DNA of 64,000 bases from Agriotes lineatus (taxonomy: Eukaryota; Arthropoda; Insecta; Coleoptera; Elateridae): the NCBI GenBank assembly GCA_940337035.1, contig CALNHX010005829.1, forward strand, positions 1-64,000, read 5' to 3'. Below are positions 1 through 10,698 of the stretch, piece by piece. The position numbers and the translations under genes are program-made. Within the stretch, counting starts at the first letter, position 1. Every line of letters starts with the position of its first letter. The notes beneath the pieces were generated by a model. It saw only the letters and a program-made list of their open reading frames with translations, did no database searches and had not been told where the DNA came from.

Positions 1-379
1 GCTGCCGTTGAATTGAGGCAGCTTGGGCAAAAATTTTGGATACTTGAAGTTTTCCAGCCAGCAGTCATATTCTTTGGTTTAACTCTGGGGTTTGGAGTTT
101 TCTTTTTGAGTTGTGTCGGCTGAACCTAGCAAACACCCCTAAAACGTATAACGCAATAAAAAAGTTGTACACGATTACAAAAATTATGTTATTAGATGAA
201 AATGGAGGCGTATAAAACGATTTAGATTGTTGTCATCTGTCAAAGTGAAAAAGGCTTGTAATTTCTACAATTTCATTCAGAATAGCTTAAAACGATGTAG
301 TAGACGTAAAAGAAGGTGAACGTTGCCATATTGTTACTTAAATATTAAAATAAAATTTAATAATTGATGAATTCTACAA
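1..379. other. Intergenic, no gene seen
   Basis: AT-rich sequence left of the piggyBac-like element. I see no coding exon, RNA gene or clear repeat structure. Confidence 0.5.
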
Positions 380-2776
380 TTAACCCATTAGTGTATATTG
401 TGTCTTATAATGGACACCCCTTCCTGAATTTTTTGTGACGTCATTAACGCAGGCTCAGACTTGTTTGTACTCAAGAGCCCTTCATAACATTTCAGATGAC
501 TAAGTAATGCCAGTCATTTAGTAAATTTCCTAGTACAGTGTTCTGTTAGGTGTAAAATGGATCCCAATTTGTATTCCACGAGTAATGGGGGGTAAGTACT
601 CGTAATTTTTTTATTACAATATAACCTACTTTTGAAAGTTTAATAGTTTTGAATTGTTTTATAAGTGCAGTAACCTTTCGTTATATTATTTTTTTCTGAA
701 ACATTTAATATTTTTTGAAAAATTACATTTTACCTTGAGTCCCTTATAATGGACACTATGCACCCAGACAAAAATTAATTGTTTTTGCAGATTATCCCTT
801 CATCAGCTTCTAGAGATTTTAGAACAAGATGAAGAAGGCGACCAACCAAAAGAAATTTACATATTACCTCCAGACGAAAAGTCTGCCGAAACGGAAGAAG
901 ATAGCGACAATTCAGATGAGGAAACTGCAAATCCAAATCATATATCAAGGGGAATATTGAATCAACAATGCGAAGTGCGTTACGAAGATTTGGATTTTGA
1001 TGAGGAAGATGACAATATTTGTCTGTCTATTATAAAAAGAAGCATAACAGAAGCAAAAAACACCAGTTTGAATGCGGTACCTTCTACTTCCGGTATTTCC
1101 AATAGGCCAACAGATGTACACCTTCCCCCATCTAAGCGACCAAAAAACAGTTCGAAATGGTCCCAAAATATGCCTACATGCAGTTTCAATAAAGATTGCA
1201 CTCCTAGACAGACTTCTGCAAGCTCTTATCTAGCACAGACGCCACTGGATTTTTTCAATCTGTTTTGGGATGAAAATATTATAAATAAAATTGTCACACA
1301 ATCAAATCTTTATGCACAACAAAGAAATATTAATCTGAATATGACCCAAGAAGAGTTGTATGTCATTTTTGGGGCAATGTTATTATCAGGATATTCAAAA
1401 TGTCCAGAAGAGCGCATGTATTGGTCAAGTTCTGACGATGTGCCAAAAGTACTATACAATAGTATGAGACTAAATAGATTTGAGACTATATTACGAAACT
1501 TGCATTTTAACGATAATTCGACTCTTGATAAAGCAGATCGATTATACAAATTACGTCCAATTATAAATCACCTCGGTGAAAAATTCAAAGAGCATGGTGG
1601 TTTAGAGGAAAAAATTTCCATCGACGAAAGTATGATCCCGTACTATGGCAAGCATTACGCCAAACAGTTTATAAAAGGTAAACCTATTAGATTTGGTTTT
1701 AAAAATTGGGCGTTATGTACAGCAAATGGTTTTTGTGTAGCTTTTGATATATACACCGAGAAAACTACAAAAGAAAGTCAATTTGGGCTAGGTGGTGATA
1801 TTGTGCTATTACTTTTAGAAAAGGCAGAAATAGATTCTAATTTAGGTTACAAAATATATTTTGATAACTATTTCACGGGAATACCACCTTGCTGAAAGAA
1901 AAATATGTGCAACTGGTACTATTCGAGAGAATAGAATGGAAAGATGCCCTTTTCCTGACAAAAAGGCTTGGAATAAAGAAAGCAGGGGTACGTGCAAGTT
2001 TATTGGAAGTGAAGAATTATTATTAGTGCAATGGAAAGACAATAAAGTGGTTACAATGGCATCAAACTTTTCAGGAAATAACATTGTTAAAGCCACTCGT
2101 TGGTGTAGGGAAATAAAATCAAAAAAGCAAATTGATCAACCAGAAATGGTTGCAGCGTACAACAAAGGAATGGGAGGAGTAGACAAGATGGATGGATTAG
2201 TTGCAGTTTACAGGAATCGTAAATGGTATTGGCCAATATTTGCTTACTTATTTGATGTCACAATTACAAACAGTTGGTTGCTTATGAAAAAACTAAAACC
2301 TAGAGATCCCAACTGCGCAAATCTTTTAGCATATCGTAGATATTTGGCCCAAACTATATTACAGAAATATGGAACGCGTCCTGCCAGAGGGCAAGTATCT
2401 GCAGCTACAGAAGATATAAGATTTGATAATATTGGACACCTTATTGTATATTCCGCGACCCATCGAAGGTGCAAACAGTGCACAAAAAAATGTAATTTTA
2501 TCTGTGAAAAGTGTAATGTAGGTTTACATCCAAAAGGATGCTTCAAACTGTATCATACAAAATAATAGTTACTATAATCCTATATTTTTTAATGTTTTGT
2601 TCCTGTTAAATAACTATATCTATAATTTTTGATGTTATGATTAGTATCTATATTTTAGTTTCCGTCATTAGAAGCTTGTTTATTTGATTCTGTGAATAAA
2701 TAAAAAAAATGCTGTTTTGCAGAATTTCCAGATAGTTTATTATAAAAGGTGAGTTGTGAAAATAATAAAGAATGGG
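380..2776 (+). mobile_element. piggyBac-like DNA transposon (inactive)
   Basis: The left edge is TTAA (380-383) followed by CCCATT, the arrangement expected for piggyBac, which inserts at TTAA and has C-rich ends. The inside carries a piggyBac transposase. On the right, AATGGG at 2771-2776 mirrors CCCATT but is followed by TTTG rather than TTAA, so the right end is tentative and may be mutated or misplaced. A motif, CTTATAATGGACAC, appears twice inside (about 404-417 and 746-759) and may be a subterminal repeat. The element class is secure from the protein; the exact ends are not. Confidence 0.7.
557..2565 (+). pseudogene. piggyBac-type transposase, two exons, frameshifted
   Basis: Encodes a DDE_Tnp_1_7 (piggyBac) cut-and-paste transposase. 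An ATG at 557 opens a short exon ending at 591 before a GTAAGT donor. The acceptor CAG ends at 790, and the frame from 791 runs unbroken into the long ORF that ends at 1895. The N-terminus is acidic. The three catalytic aspartates are all visible: in SIDESM (codon 1623-1625), FDNYF (1863-1865) and GGVDKM (2182-2184). Just after the second one the frame shifts, with a stop at 1893-1895, and the protein continues in another frame from about 1875 to 2565. The C-terminus is a Cys-rich zinc finger (CKQC, CEKC, HPKGC) typical of the family. One small deletion appears to be the only gross lesion. The intron boundaries are read by eye. Confidence 0.85.
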
Positions 2777-3479
2777 TTTGACGCTTACCTGTGTTTATTT
2801 TAATTATTTGTCAGTCGAAAGTAGCAAGGTTAAAATAATAAAAAATAATTGTAACAAGCTGATGTAGCAATGAGAGAACTTGTAGAGCTTCGATTATGCG
2901 AACCTGGTTTCCAACGCAGAAGATAAAAGGGCTCATAAACAGTTGGCCAGCGATGGTTTACAGTTTCGAATGGGCAAGCAAGAGGTTTTTGTATGCTGGT
3001 CTGCTGCAACGATCTCTAAGCAGCCATATTGCATTTTATGGGCCAAATTAGCAGTGGATAGTGCCGAAGTGTGTGTTCACGCGAGAATAAGCAAGATATG
3101 GTTCTTTTTATGCATTAAAAATTTACCTGTGGGTTGTTAGCTGTTAAGTTTTGGTTTGTGAGTTAACTAATAAGTTGTGTATTTAGACGAACCCACCTTC
3201 TACTTAGATACTTTCAAACACCGAGATAAATTTTAATTCAGATTAAAATATTGAGTGCAAGAATAACCTTGTACTAATTAGAATTTGTATTAATAATTTA
3301 AACAAGAGTTTCGAAAAGGTGCATGTTTAGAGCGATAAATCTAATAATAACTTAGATAATTAAGTAAATACCGTAAATTGAAATAAAAACATCGCTCTAT
3401 CATCGTAATATGTACAATTACTTTATATTAAACAAGCATATATAATTTAATGAGACTTTTCTAAAGGTTTTTTGTTGGC
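2777..3479. other. No gene recognised
   Basis: AT-rich. A 65-codon ORF at 2943-3140 has no recognisable features and I do not treat it as a gene. Nothing else stands out. Confidence 0.4.
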
Positions 3480-4235
3480 ATTCTAATATTTTTAATTCCC
3501 TCGCTTCAAAGGCAAAGAAAGTATTGTAATCGTGAAAAATCACCTTCCGAGGTTTCTTCAGATCTTCAGGTTTCAGAATTCTTATATGACGAAAACATGT
3601 TTTCTCAATTCCGTCGGTCTGTCTGTCTGTCGTCTGTCCGTCTGTCTGTCTGTTCGCCAGTTGGAAATATAGCTCAAAAGCTATTTGTTGGAGGAAGCCG
3701 ATATTTTGCATGAGGAATATATGTCTACCTGGCACAAAATCGAATATATTTTCGGGCAAATATATACAAGGTGACCACATTAAAAAAATTAATTTTGCAT
3801 ATTTTTGCTTTAACTGAGGAATCTATGACAGTAATAATTTGTACACAACTCAAGCTTTACACTTGACCAAAATGGGGCCCAACAGCCACACGGTACATTT
3901 TATATTTATTTCTTTTATACAAAAATAAGCGTGTTGTATATAATCCAGCTGCATCGCGTGGATGCGAGGTAGTCCTGGGTGGTCTGCTGCCAAGCGTTGA
4001 AATCGCTTTCGCAAGTGCTGAAATCAAGCTGAATTCGAATCCCACCACCTGCAATCTTCTTTTTAAATTTTCAAATTGATATAATTCACGTGACTAAGTG
4101 TTTACTTTTATTGTTTCATTATCATTAAGAACGTTAAGATATGTTTATTCCTAGTTTTGTTTGTTTTTCAAAATGTTTAGCGTCAAAACTTCTTCTTACG
4201 AGGGAAGTGCTAAGTAAAGCATTGTACAGCTTTTT
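3480..4235 (+). repeat. Composite tandem repeat, unit 1
   Basis: First of four head-to-tail units. Each begins with TTCCCTC...GAAAGTATTGTAATC, in which ACTTCC and GGAAGT form a small hairpin in the better copies. A GATCTTCA-CGTTTCA block and a TCTG-rich microsatellite (here about 3606-3655) follow, then a segment with a pol III B-box-like motif (GAATTCGAATCCCA, 4031-4044), then an AT-rich tail. The B-box suggests a tRNA-derived SINE component. The unit is non-coding; the ORFs across it come from the TCTG repeat. Confidence 0.65.
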
Positions 4236-4982
4236 CATTTTTACTTTCCTCTTCTAAAACGAAGAAAGTATTGTAATCGTAAAAAGTTGCCGAGATTTCT
4301 TCAGTTCTTAACGTTTCAGGGTGCCTAGATGACGAAAACATATTTTTCTCAATTTCGTCTCTGTCTGTCTATTCGTCTATCTGTCCGTCTGTCTGCCTGT
4401 TCACCTTTTGGCGGTATAGCTAAAAAAACTGTTTGTTGGAGGAAAACGATATTTTTCATGCGGTTTATATGTCTACTTGGCTCAAAACCGAATAGATTTT
4501 TGGTCAAATATATACAACGTGAGCAACTTAATATAGTTTTTGTCTGTTTTTGTTTTAACTGAGGAATAGAGAATAAAAGTGATAACTTCCACTTAGCTCA
4601 GGCGTTACCCTTTACGAAAAAGTAACCCAACAGATACAGGGTAAATGTTGCAAAAGAGACAAACATAGGCAACTATAAGCGCATTGTATATAATCCAGCC
4701 GCGAGAAAAAATTCGGGGCGGCCGCGGCCCTTCATGGTCGAACGGAACTAAGGGGCGGGTTGCGCCCGGGCTACTGCCAATCGTTGAAATCGGTCTCGCA
4801 GCCACTGAATTCAAATCCCTTCGCCTGTGTTTTTATTTGCAAATTGATGTAATTCGCATTACCAAGTGTTTCCTTTTATGGTTTCCGTATTATTAGGAAC
4901 GTTAAGCTCTTTTTACCCCTTTTGGAAGGGGGAAGGGGGGAAATATTTAGTGTCACAACTTCCAAATGCAAGGGTGCATATT
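4236..4982 (+). repeat. Composite tandem repeat, unit 2
   Basis: Same architecture as unit 1: start block near 4245, TCTG microsatellite about 4362-4405, and a tRNA-like B-box at about 4808-4819 (ATTCAAATCCC). It ends in a TTTAGTGTCACAAC block also seen at the tails of the other copies. A GC-rich stretch at 4715-4770 sets it apart from unit 1. Confidence 0.65.
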
Positions 4983-5594
4983 TTTACTTCCCTCGTCTGA
5001 AAGACGAAGAAAGTATTATAATCGCCCAAAAATCACCTTCCGAGATTTCTTCAGGTCTTCACGTTTCACGGTCCCTAGACGACGAAAAACAAGTTTTCTC
5101 AATTCCGTCCGTCCGTACGTCTGTCTGTCTGTCTATCTGTCTGTCTGTCTGTCTGTCTGTAGGCGGAGGAAGATGATATTTTTATGCGCATTATATATAT
5201 ACCTGGCATAAAACTGTAAAAATTTCAGACAAATATATACAGGGTGAGCAACTTAAAAAAATAAATTTTTGTTTATTTTTGCTTTAATTTTAAAATAGAA
5301 GGAAGTAATAATTTTAACATAGGTCAAGCTTTATACTTGCCGAAGATAGGACTCAACAGATACAGGATAATGTCACAAAAGACTCGAAACGTTTCAGCAA
5401 TAAGACCGTTCCGTTAAATAGAGACGCGCGCCGCACTCATTTCAATAAGGGTGGATGGCACAGTTCGACTTATCGATGCGGGTACGACCGCTATGCAGAC
5501 GCGGCGGGTTCAAACCCCAGCGGGATACATTTATTTTAATTTGCAAATTGATCTAATTCGCGCGAGGGAAGTTCGGTGTAAACCCATTTACAGA
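4983..5594 (+). repeat. Composite tandem repeat, unit 3
   Basis: Starts with ACTTCCCTCGTCTGAAAGAC, whose arms fold back on themselves. It carries the longest TCTG run (about 5106-5160) and a clear B-box-like GGGTTCAAACCCC (5506-5518) with a tRNA-like stretch upstream from about 5450. It is shorter than units 1 and 2. Confidence 0.65.
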
Positions 5595-5847
5595 TTTTTA
5601 CTTCCCTCGTCTGAAAGACGAAGGAAGTATTGTAATCACGAAAAAATCACCTTCCGAGATTTCTTCAGATCTTCACGTTTCAAAGTCCATAGATGACGAA
5701 AAAGAGGTTTTCTTAATTCCGTCTGTCTGTCTGTCTGCCTGTCTGTTGGCAGTATAGCTCAAAAACTATTTTTCGGAGGAAGACGATATTTTGCATACGT
5801 ATTATATATCTACCTCGCATAAACCCGGTACAATTTCATACAAATAT
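5595..5847 (+). repeat. Composite tandem repeat, unit 4, left half
   Basis: Left part of the fourth unit, again ACTTCCCTCGTCTGAAAGAC with a TCTG run at about 5720-5745. It breaks off at the Gypsy insertion. The last four bases, ATAT (5844-5847), are repeated at 19142-19145 as the target duplication, and the unit resumes there. Confidence 0.75.
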
Positions 5848-6573
5848 TATTGCGATACGCCTAAAGTCGGGGTAACTGGCAATCCTTTTAGTTGAAACAC
5901 ACTCGGACACGAAGACCAAAGCTACTGAGATTAATAAGAACACTTAAGTAGATACAAATACTTGCATTTATTTTTCTGCCGTTTACAGAACCCTTAAGTT
6001 TACGTATTTACATCTTCTTATTAACTAACTTAATTCTAAGTCCATTCTGACCAAGAAAGCTCGGTGGGCGTTTACAAAGTTCCCAATAACCTATCAGAGC
6101 TGGTCTAAATTTTGGACATTTGGCATTACGCGGACGTGACCGTTCATAATAGTTCTATGAATTTTTACAAGCTTGAGGATTTCCCATGGTGAAATGTGGC
6201 CTGTTCGGACCCTTAGTAAATTACCGCCATAAAGATCTAAAATTCTACTAAAGCATTTGGTCCCAGCTGCAAATAGTTTTTATGATCGAGTTGCAACCGT
6301 TGCTTCTTCTAATCACGTACCGGTCATATACATCACTCAATATTTCGGTTTATGAAGTAAACGCTGCATAAACTTACGCTAATCTTATTCGTGAGATTGG
6401 AATATCTCCAGCTTCCCAAGCGAAAGGCACGTTTCTAAACATCCGCTTGTTGTAATTTAAATGACATTTTCCTACGAATTTTACCTTAAAATATTATACA
6501 GATGGCTTACAGCTAACTAAAGTACAGTATATTCCTACATAGTTCATTAAATTAAAGAACGCAAATCGTAACA
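5848..6573 (-). repeat. 3' LTR of the Gmr1-type element
   Basis: 726 bp. In the element's sense (minus strand) it starts TGTTACG and ends CGCAATA. It differs from the 5' LTR by T for G near 5856, C for A near 5998, and a missing AT near 6461. Confidence 0.88.
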
Positions 6574-6781
6574 GTTGCCCCCGGATTAAGATAGTCTTTG
6601 GGGTTTAAATCTATCGATTTTTACACCACAAGACGTTCTTCTTTCGCACTTAAGCAATACCAGTCATAAATCTCAGAACTATATGGTCTCATTATGCTTA
6701 CCCTAATTTAACTAACCTACGTGAATTAACATCAGTTATCTGGTGTAATTGTCAGTAATACTTTGGTTCTCGGTGACTTAA
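6574..6781 (-). other. 3' untranslated tract of the Gmr1-type element
   Basis: Non-coding sequence between the RNase H stop and the 3' LTR. On the minus strand the LTR is preceded by CCGGGGGCAAC, a short G-rich run that may be the polypurine tract. Confidence 0.5.
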
Positions 6782-8497
6782 CTAAACAAAATACCTAGAT
6801 AAAGAATCCACGTTTCCGCATTTCTTTCCCGGTTTATAGAGAACAGTGAAATTTAACATTTGTAAGATTAATGACCACCGCAGTAATCTGCCATTCTTAT
6901 TGCTCATCTGCCGTAACCAGGTCAAAGGACAGTGATCCGTTTCTACGGTAAAATGGCTCAGAAACAAATAAGGCTTTAATTTTCCGACTGCCCAGACTAA
7001 AGCTGCACATTCGAGTTCACTTGCGCTATAAGCTTGCTCCCTATCCGTGAGTTTTTTGCTCAGATACAGCACCGGATGCTCTTCTTGATTAGCATCTCGT
7101 TGCGATAAAGTCACCCCCATTCCTCGCTTCGAACAATCGGTTTGTACTATAAATTCACGGGAATAATCTGGAGCTCTCAACACCTTACCGCTCATTAATT
7201 CTTCCTTCAATCTTTGGAAGGCAACTTCTTTCTGATCATCCCATTCTACTCTGGTTTTCGCATTTTTCCGTAATGCGTCTGTAAGTGGACTAGCTATGTC
7301 TGCATAGTTCGGGACGTAATGATTATAATACCCAGTGATCCCGAGAAATGATCGAATATCCCGTTTGGTTTGGGGACGTTGAAACTCCTGTATGGCCGCT
7401 ACCTTTACCTCCGACGGTTGTCTAAATCCCTGACCTATTTTATGTCCCAGATATATCACCTCGGCTTTTCCCCACTCACACTTCTTAGCCTTTATCGTTA
7501 GGCCTGCTTGATGCATTGCCTTGAATACCGCACGTAGATGTCCTAAATGCTCCTCCCAAGTCATCGAATGTACCGCCACATCGTCCAAAAATGGTTCTGC
7601 GAAATCGTCCATTCCCTCCAATATGGTGTCCATTAGCCGCTGAAACGAAAATGGAGCAGATTGCAGCCCGAACGCTAACGTCACTGGTTCGAAAACTCCA
7701 CGATGCGTTATGAAAGCAGCATATTTACTTGCTCTTTCAGTCATCCCTATTTGCCAGTAGGCTCTTACTACATCGATTAAACTCAGGTATCTGGCCTTGC
7801 TGCATTTTTCCACACATGCTTCTATATTAGGAACAGGATGTTGCTGTGGCACCGTAATAGCATTTAACGCTCTGTAGTCGATCACAGGCCTTGGATCCTT
7901 CCCTTCAGCCTCCACAATCATCATAGGCGATGAATACTCGCTGTTACTGGGCCTAATTACTCCCAATTTTAACATTTTATCGATTTCTTTGTCGATAATC
8001 TCGCGTACCCTCGGTGAGTGTGAATACGCTCGAGTTCGGATAATTTTTTCCTTCTTGAGAGCAATATCGTGTTCCACTAAGTTGGTTCTTCCGGGTCGAT
8101 TTGAAAATAACCCTGGAAATTCTTGGATTAATTCCTCCAAGCTTTTCATTTGGATTTCCGTGAGTTTTCCTACCCCTTTGGCTTGTTTCAACACTTCCGA
8201 AGCACTTAAGATTTCGGTGTCTTCTATTTCCAGTTCTGGAAGATCGAGTTCTGCTCCTTCTTCCCCAGGTTGTTTGATTACTATCGCAATAACTTCAGCC
8301 TTTTCAAAATAAGGTTTCAACAAATTGACGTGGACAAGAGTTTGTTTTCGTTTTCCCGATATTTCTTTAATTATATAATTCGTATCGGAAATTTTCTCCA
8401 CAATTTCTTTGGGTCCAGTCCATTGCATCTGCAATTTGTTGGTCCTGGCTTGCTGATACAACATAACCTTCTCGCCAACCTCGTAATATGAAGCCTT
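6782..8497 (-). CDS. Reverse transcriptase-RNase H part of Gmr1-type polyprotein
   Basis: Continuous minus-strand frame; its first ATG (8464) is probably not a true start, since the frame continues upstream to the nested insertion. The first ~55 residues (QWTGP, VNLLKPYF) look like the GPY/F tail of an integrase. Then come RT motifs: DPRPVIDYRALN, LAFGLQSAPFSFQRLM and the catalytic FLDD box at about 7577-7588. The tether YLGHKIG/SFLGITGYY follows, then RNase H with FIVQTDCSKRGMG, SASELE and VETDHCPL. The frame ends at VDSLSRYFV with no integrase after it. This part makes cDNA and removes template RNA. It is intact in this copy but cut off from gag and integrase by the nested element. Confidence 0.9.
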   Translation of the reverse strand, partial: KASYYEVGEKVMLYQQARTNKLQMQWTGPKEIVEKISDTNYIIKEISGKRKQTLVHVNLLKPYFEKAEVIAIVIKQPGEEGAELDLPELEIEDTEILSASEVLKQAKGVGKLTEIQMKSLEELIQEFPGLFSNRPGRTNLVEHDIALKKEKIIRTRAYSHSPRVREIIDKEIDKMLKLGVIRPSNSEYSSPMMIVEAEGKDPRPVIDYRALNAITVPQQHPVPNIEACVEKCSKARYLSLIDVVRAYWQIGMTERASKYAAFITHRGVFEPVTLAFGLQSAPFSFQRLMDTILEGMDDFAEPFLDDVAVHSMTWEEHLGHLRAVFKAMHQAGLTIKAKKCEWGKAEVIYLGHKIGQGFRQPSEVKVAAIQEFQRPQTKRDIRSFLGITGYYNHYVPNYADIASPLTDALRKNAKTRVEWDDQKEVAFQRLKEELMSGKVLRAPDYSREFIVQTDCSKRGMGVTLSQRDANQEEHPVLYLSKKLTDREQAYSASELECAALVWAVGKLKPYLFLSHFTVETDHCPLTWLRQMSNKNGRLLRWSLILQMLNFTVLYKPGKKCGNVDSLSRYFV

Positions 8498-8501
8498 CGC
8501 C

Positions 8502-10690
8502 TGTTACGGTATAAATTCATCAGTTTGACAATGATCAAAATTATTGTCCAAAATCGGGTACAAACTACAGGGTTCGCCGGTTTTCCCTAGAAAACACAGT
8601 TCTTAATGTGCTGGAGCAGATTTTGTTGCTCCGATTACGCGCACTAACTCAGTCGGGAAGGCGTGGTTCGAAGACTTAAATGAAAAACCGACGGGGTACT
8701 TACCCTAAGCTTGCTTAAAAGAATTGCCAAAAGGACGCCACTTGCTTTTAAAAAGGGGTTGCTTACGTGAATAAAGCAAGAACTTCACGAAGCTATGAGG
8801 AGGTCCTCGCCTCGCTGTCCAAGCATCCACCGAGTCTTCAGGAAGAACACCAAGAGTGGCCATACACAACGACTTACCTTGAGGCACACCCTTACTAAAT
8901 AGTAACAAAAAAAAACACTAACACTAGCCCAGAGCTTGGGGCTTGCTTATCAAAAAGGCGTACTTTCAGCTTTACAATGCAAATTACACTCGGCCTTTGC
9001 CACACTGGATTAAATGATGACCCAGAAGGGGTCCAGAACTCAACAAATAATCAAATTGACTTTAATGGATTTATTAATTAGGGAATTAAAGTTTACACAA
9101 ATCTTTACATTAATAAAAATCACCCGGAGGCGAATTTAAACTTAATAAAACGAAAAGACACATCCTATATGAACATGAAAGGGATCCCACGCAAAGTTAC
9201 CCTATGGTCTAAATATATGGTTACACAACGGACAAAACGAAATAGCTTACAGGGGTGAGGCCCCTGATTGGTAATAAACAAAGCAAAACATGGGCTTACG
9301 TTTAAATAACGTGCGCAATCTTTACGAACTCTTGAAGAACACACACACAATTATAGTCGCACATTAATTAGGCACAATTGGAGTAATACATAGCTCCTAC
9401 CTGATAGCTGTAAGTACGTCGTTAGTTTCGGCTATAACCTCGTCCTCGGGGAGCTTGGAAGGCGTTGCAGAAGTGCAGAAAGGGCTGGAACCGGACCTGG
9501 CAGTGGCTTAACGCCGACCGGCACTCAAAACGCACTGGGATGAAATGGCACAACGAAATCGGAGTTTTCACAGATGCAACCAGAGCACTACGATGATGAC
9601 ACGCGGTGGGCCTCACTTCGATTACGATTTACTCAACGTTGGTAATTTAAAAATGCAGTATGCAAATGGTTTTTCCCCACAAAGGCACGGGAAACCGTTA
9701 ATCACAAGCTTAGAGATGCCGTCTCAAATCGTGTCTGCAAATGATGCAAAATTCTTCCCCTGGGAAGAAAAAAACTGTAGGAGACGAATCGGCTTACTTT
9801 TACCAACGCTAACTGAAATAATTGCCCACCGCGCGTGTTTTTCTTAATACTCCGCAGGAGTCAACAGTCGTTCCAAAGGTTTAAGCGGAACTCACTAACT
9901 TAACAAGAAAACACTCGCGCAAATCAGTGCAGCCCCCGGCTTCCGAAGGCCGGGGAAGTGCAAAACTTTCCACACTGACTTCTGTAAGTGTCGGATACTG
10001 ATTGAAATTTCAAATGGGGCTCTGCCTGAAGAATACGACGGAAAAGAGTTTAGAACTCCGAAATTAATACTTTTAAATGCATCATTCCCTAAGGAGTTAT
10101 CAATTTTTATTTCCTTCACACAAAGCTTGGTCATCAAGGAACGTTCTAGAAAGAATTCCTGGCTAACCAGCGAATCCCAAAAGTATTAAGTTACAAGGTC
10201 AGCTTTTACGAACTTCGGGCGTTGAAGTCAATAACAGGAAATTTCCAAGGGTAGCATAATGCGCTATTGCCAAAACAAAAGTAATCCCAAAGCCTAATTT
10301 CTTTGTGCGTGGAACAAGGAAGGGTTGTTCAGAATTGATTAGCTGCATACGGATTTGAAGAATTTGCAATTACAACGACGCCGAGCAGTCGCGAAACATG
10401 ACGCAATTGGTATATGAAACGGAAACGTTCATCAAGAAAAGAATTACAATATCTATGTTTGTTTTGAATTTAAAAAGAGAACGCTTACGGGACGAATTCT
10501 ACGGACCGTGAACGCATCATTGTTTGGGCCAAATTATATTTAAAATGTAGCTTTAAGATCCAGGGTTGAACTTTAGGCAGGGCCGTCTTCAGAAATTTTA
10601 CATAGAATAATTTCAGCTTAAATGCACCAATAACACCCAATCGTGGAATTGATAACAAGGATAGTTTAATGACGTCAAAATCACTTAACA
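8502..10690 (-). repeat. 3' LTR of the LARD-like element
   Basis: 2189 bp, TGTTACGG at the left edge and CACTTAACA at the right (plus-strand reading). The small ORFs inside occur unchanged in the other LTR and show no domain, so I do not call them genes. Confidence 0.88.
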
Positions 10691-10698
10691 CCCCTCTT
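10691..10698 (-). other. Polypurine tract candidate
   Basis: On the minus strand AAGAGGGG abuts the TGTTAAG start of the 3' LTR, as expected for the plus-strand DNA primer of an LTR retrotransposon. Confidence 0.55.

Noticed and set aside
3606..5160. TCTG-rich repeats as a CRISPR-like or coding region
   Set aside because: The runs are a simple microsatellite without spaced unique spacers, and the overlapping ORFs rich in Leu-Ser-Val-Cys are products of the microsatellite.
5450..5530. A functional tRNA gene
   Set aside because: The B-box is good but the acceptor and anticodon stems do not pair; it is a tRNA-derived repeat.
9422..9847. ORFs of 64 and 100 codons in the LARD-like LTR, repeated in the other LTR
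   Set aside because: They are duplicated only because the LTR is duplicated; they overlap on opposite strands, lack motifs, and have no supporting context.
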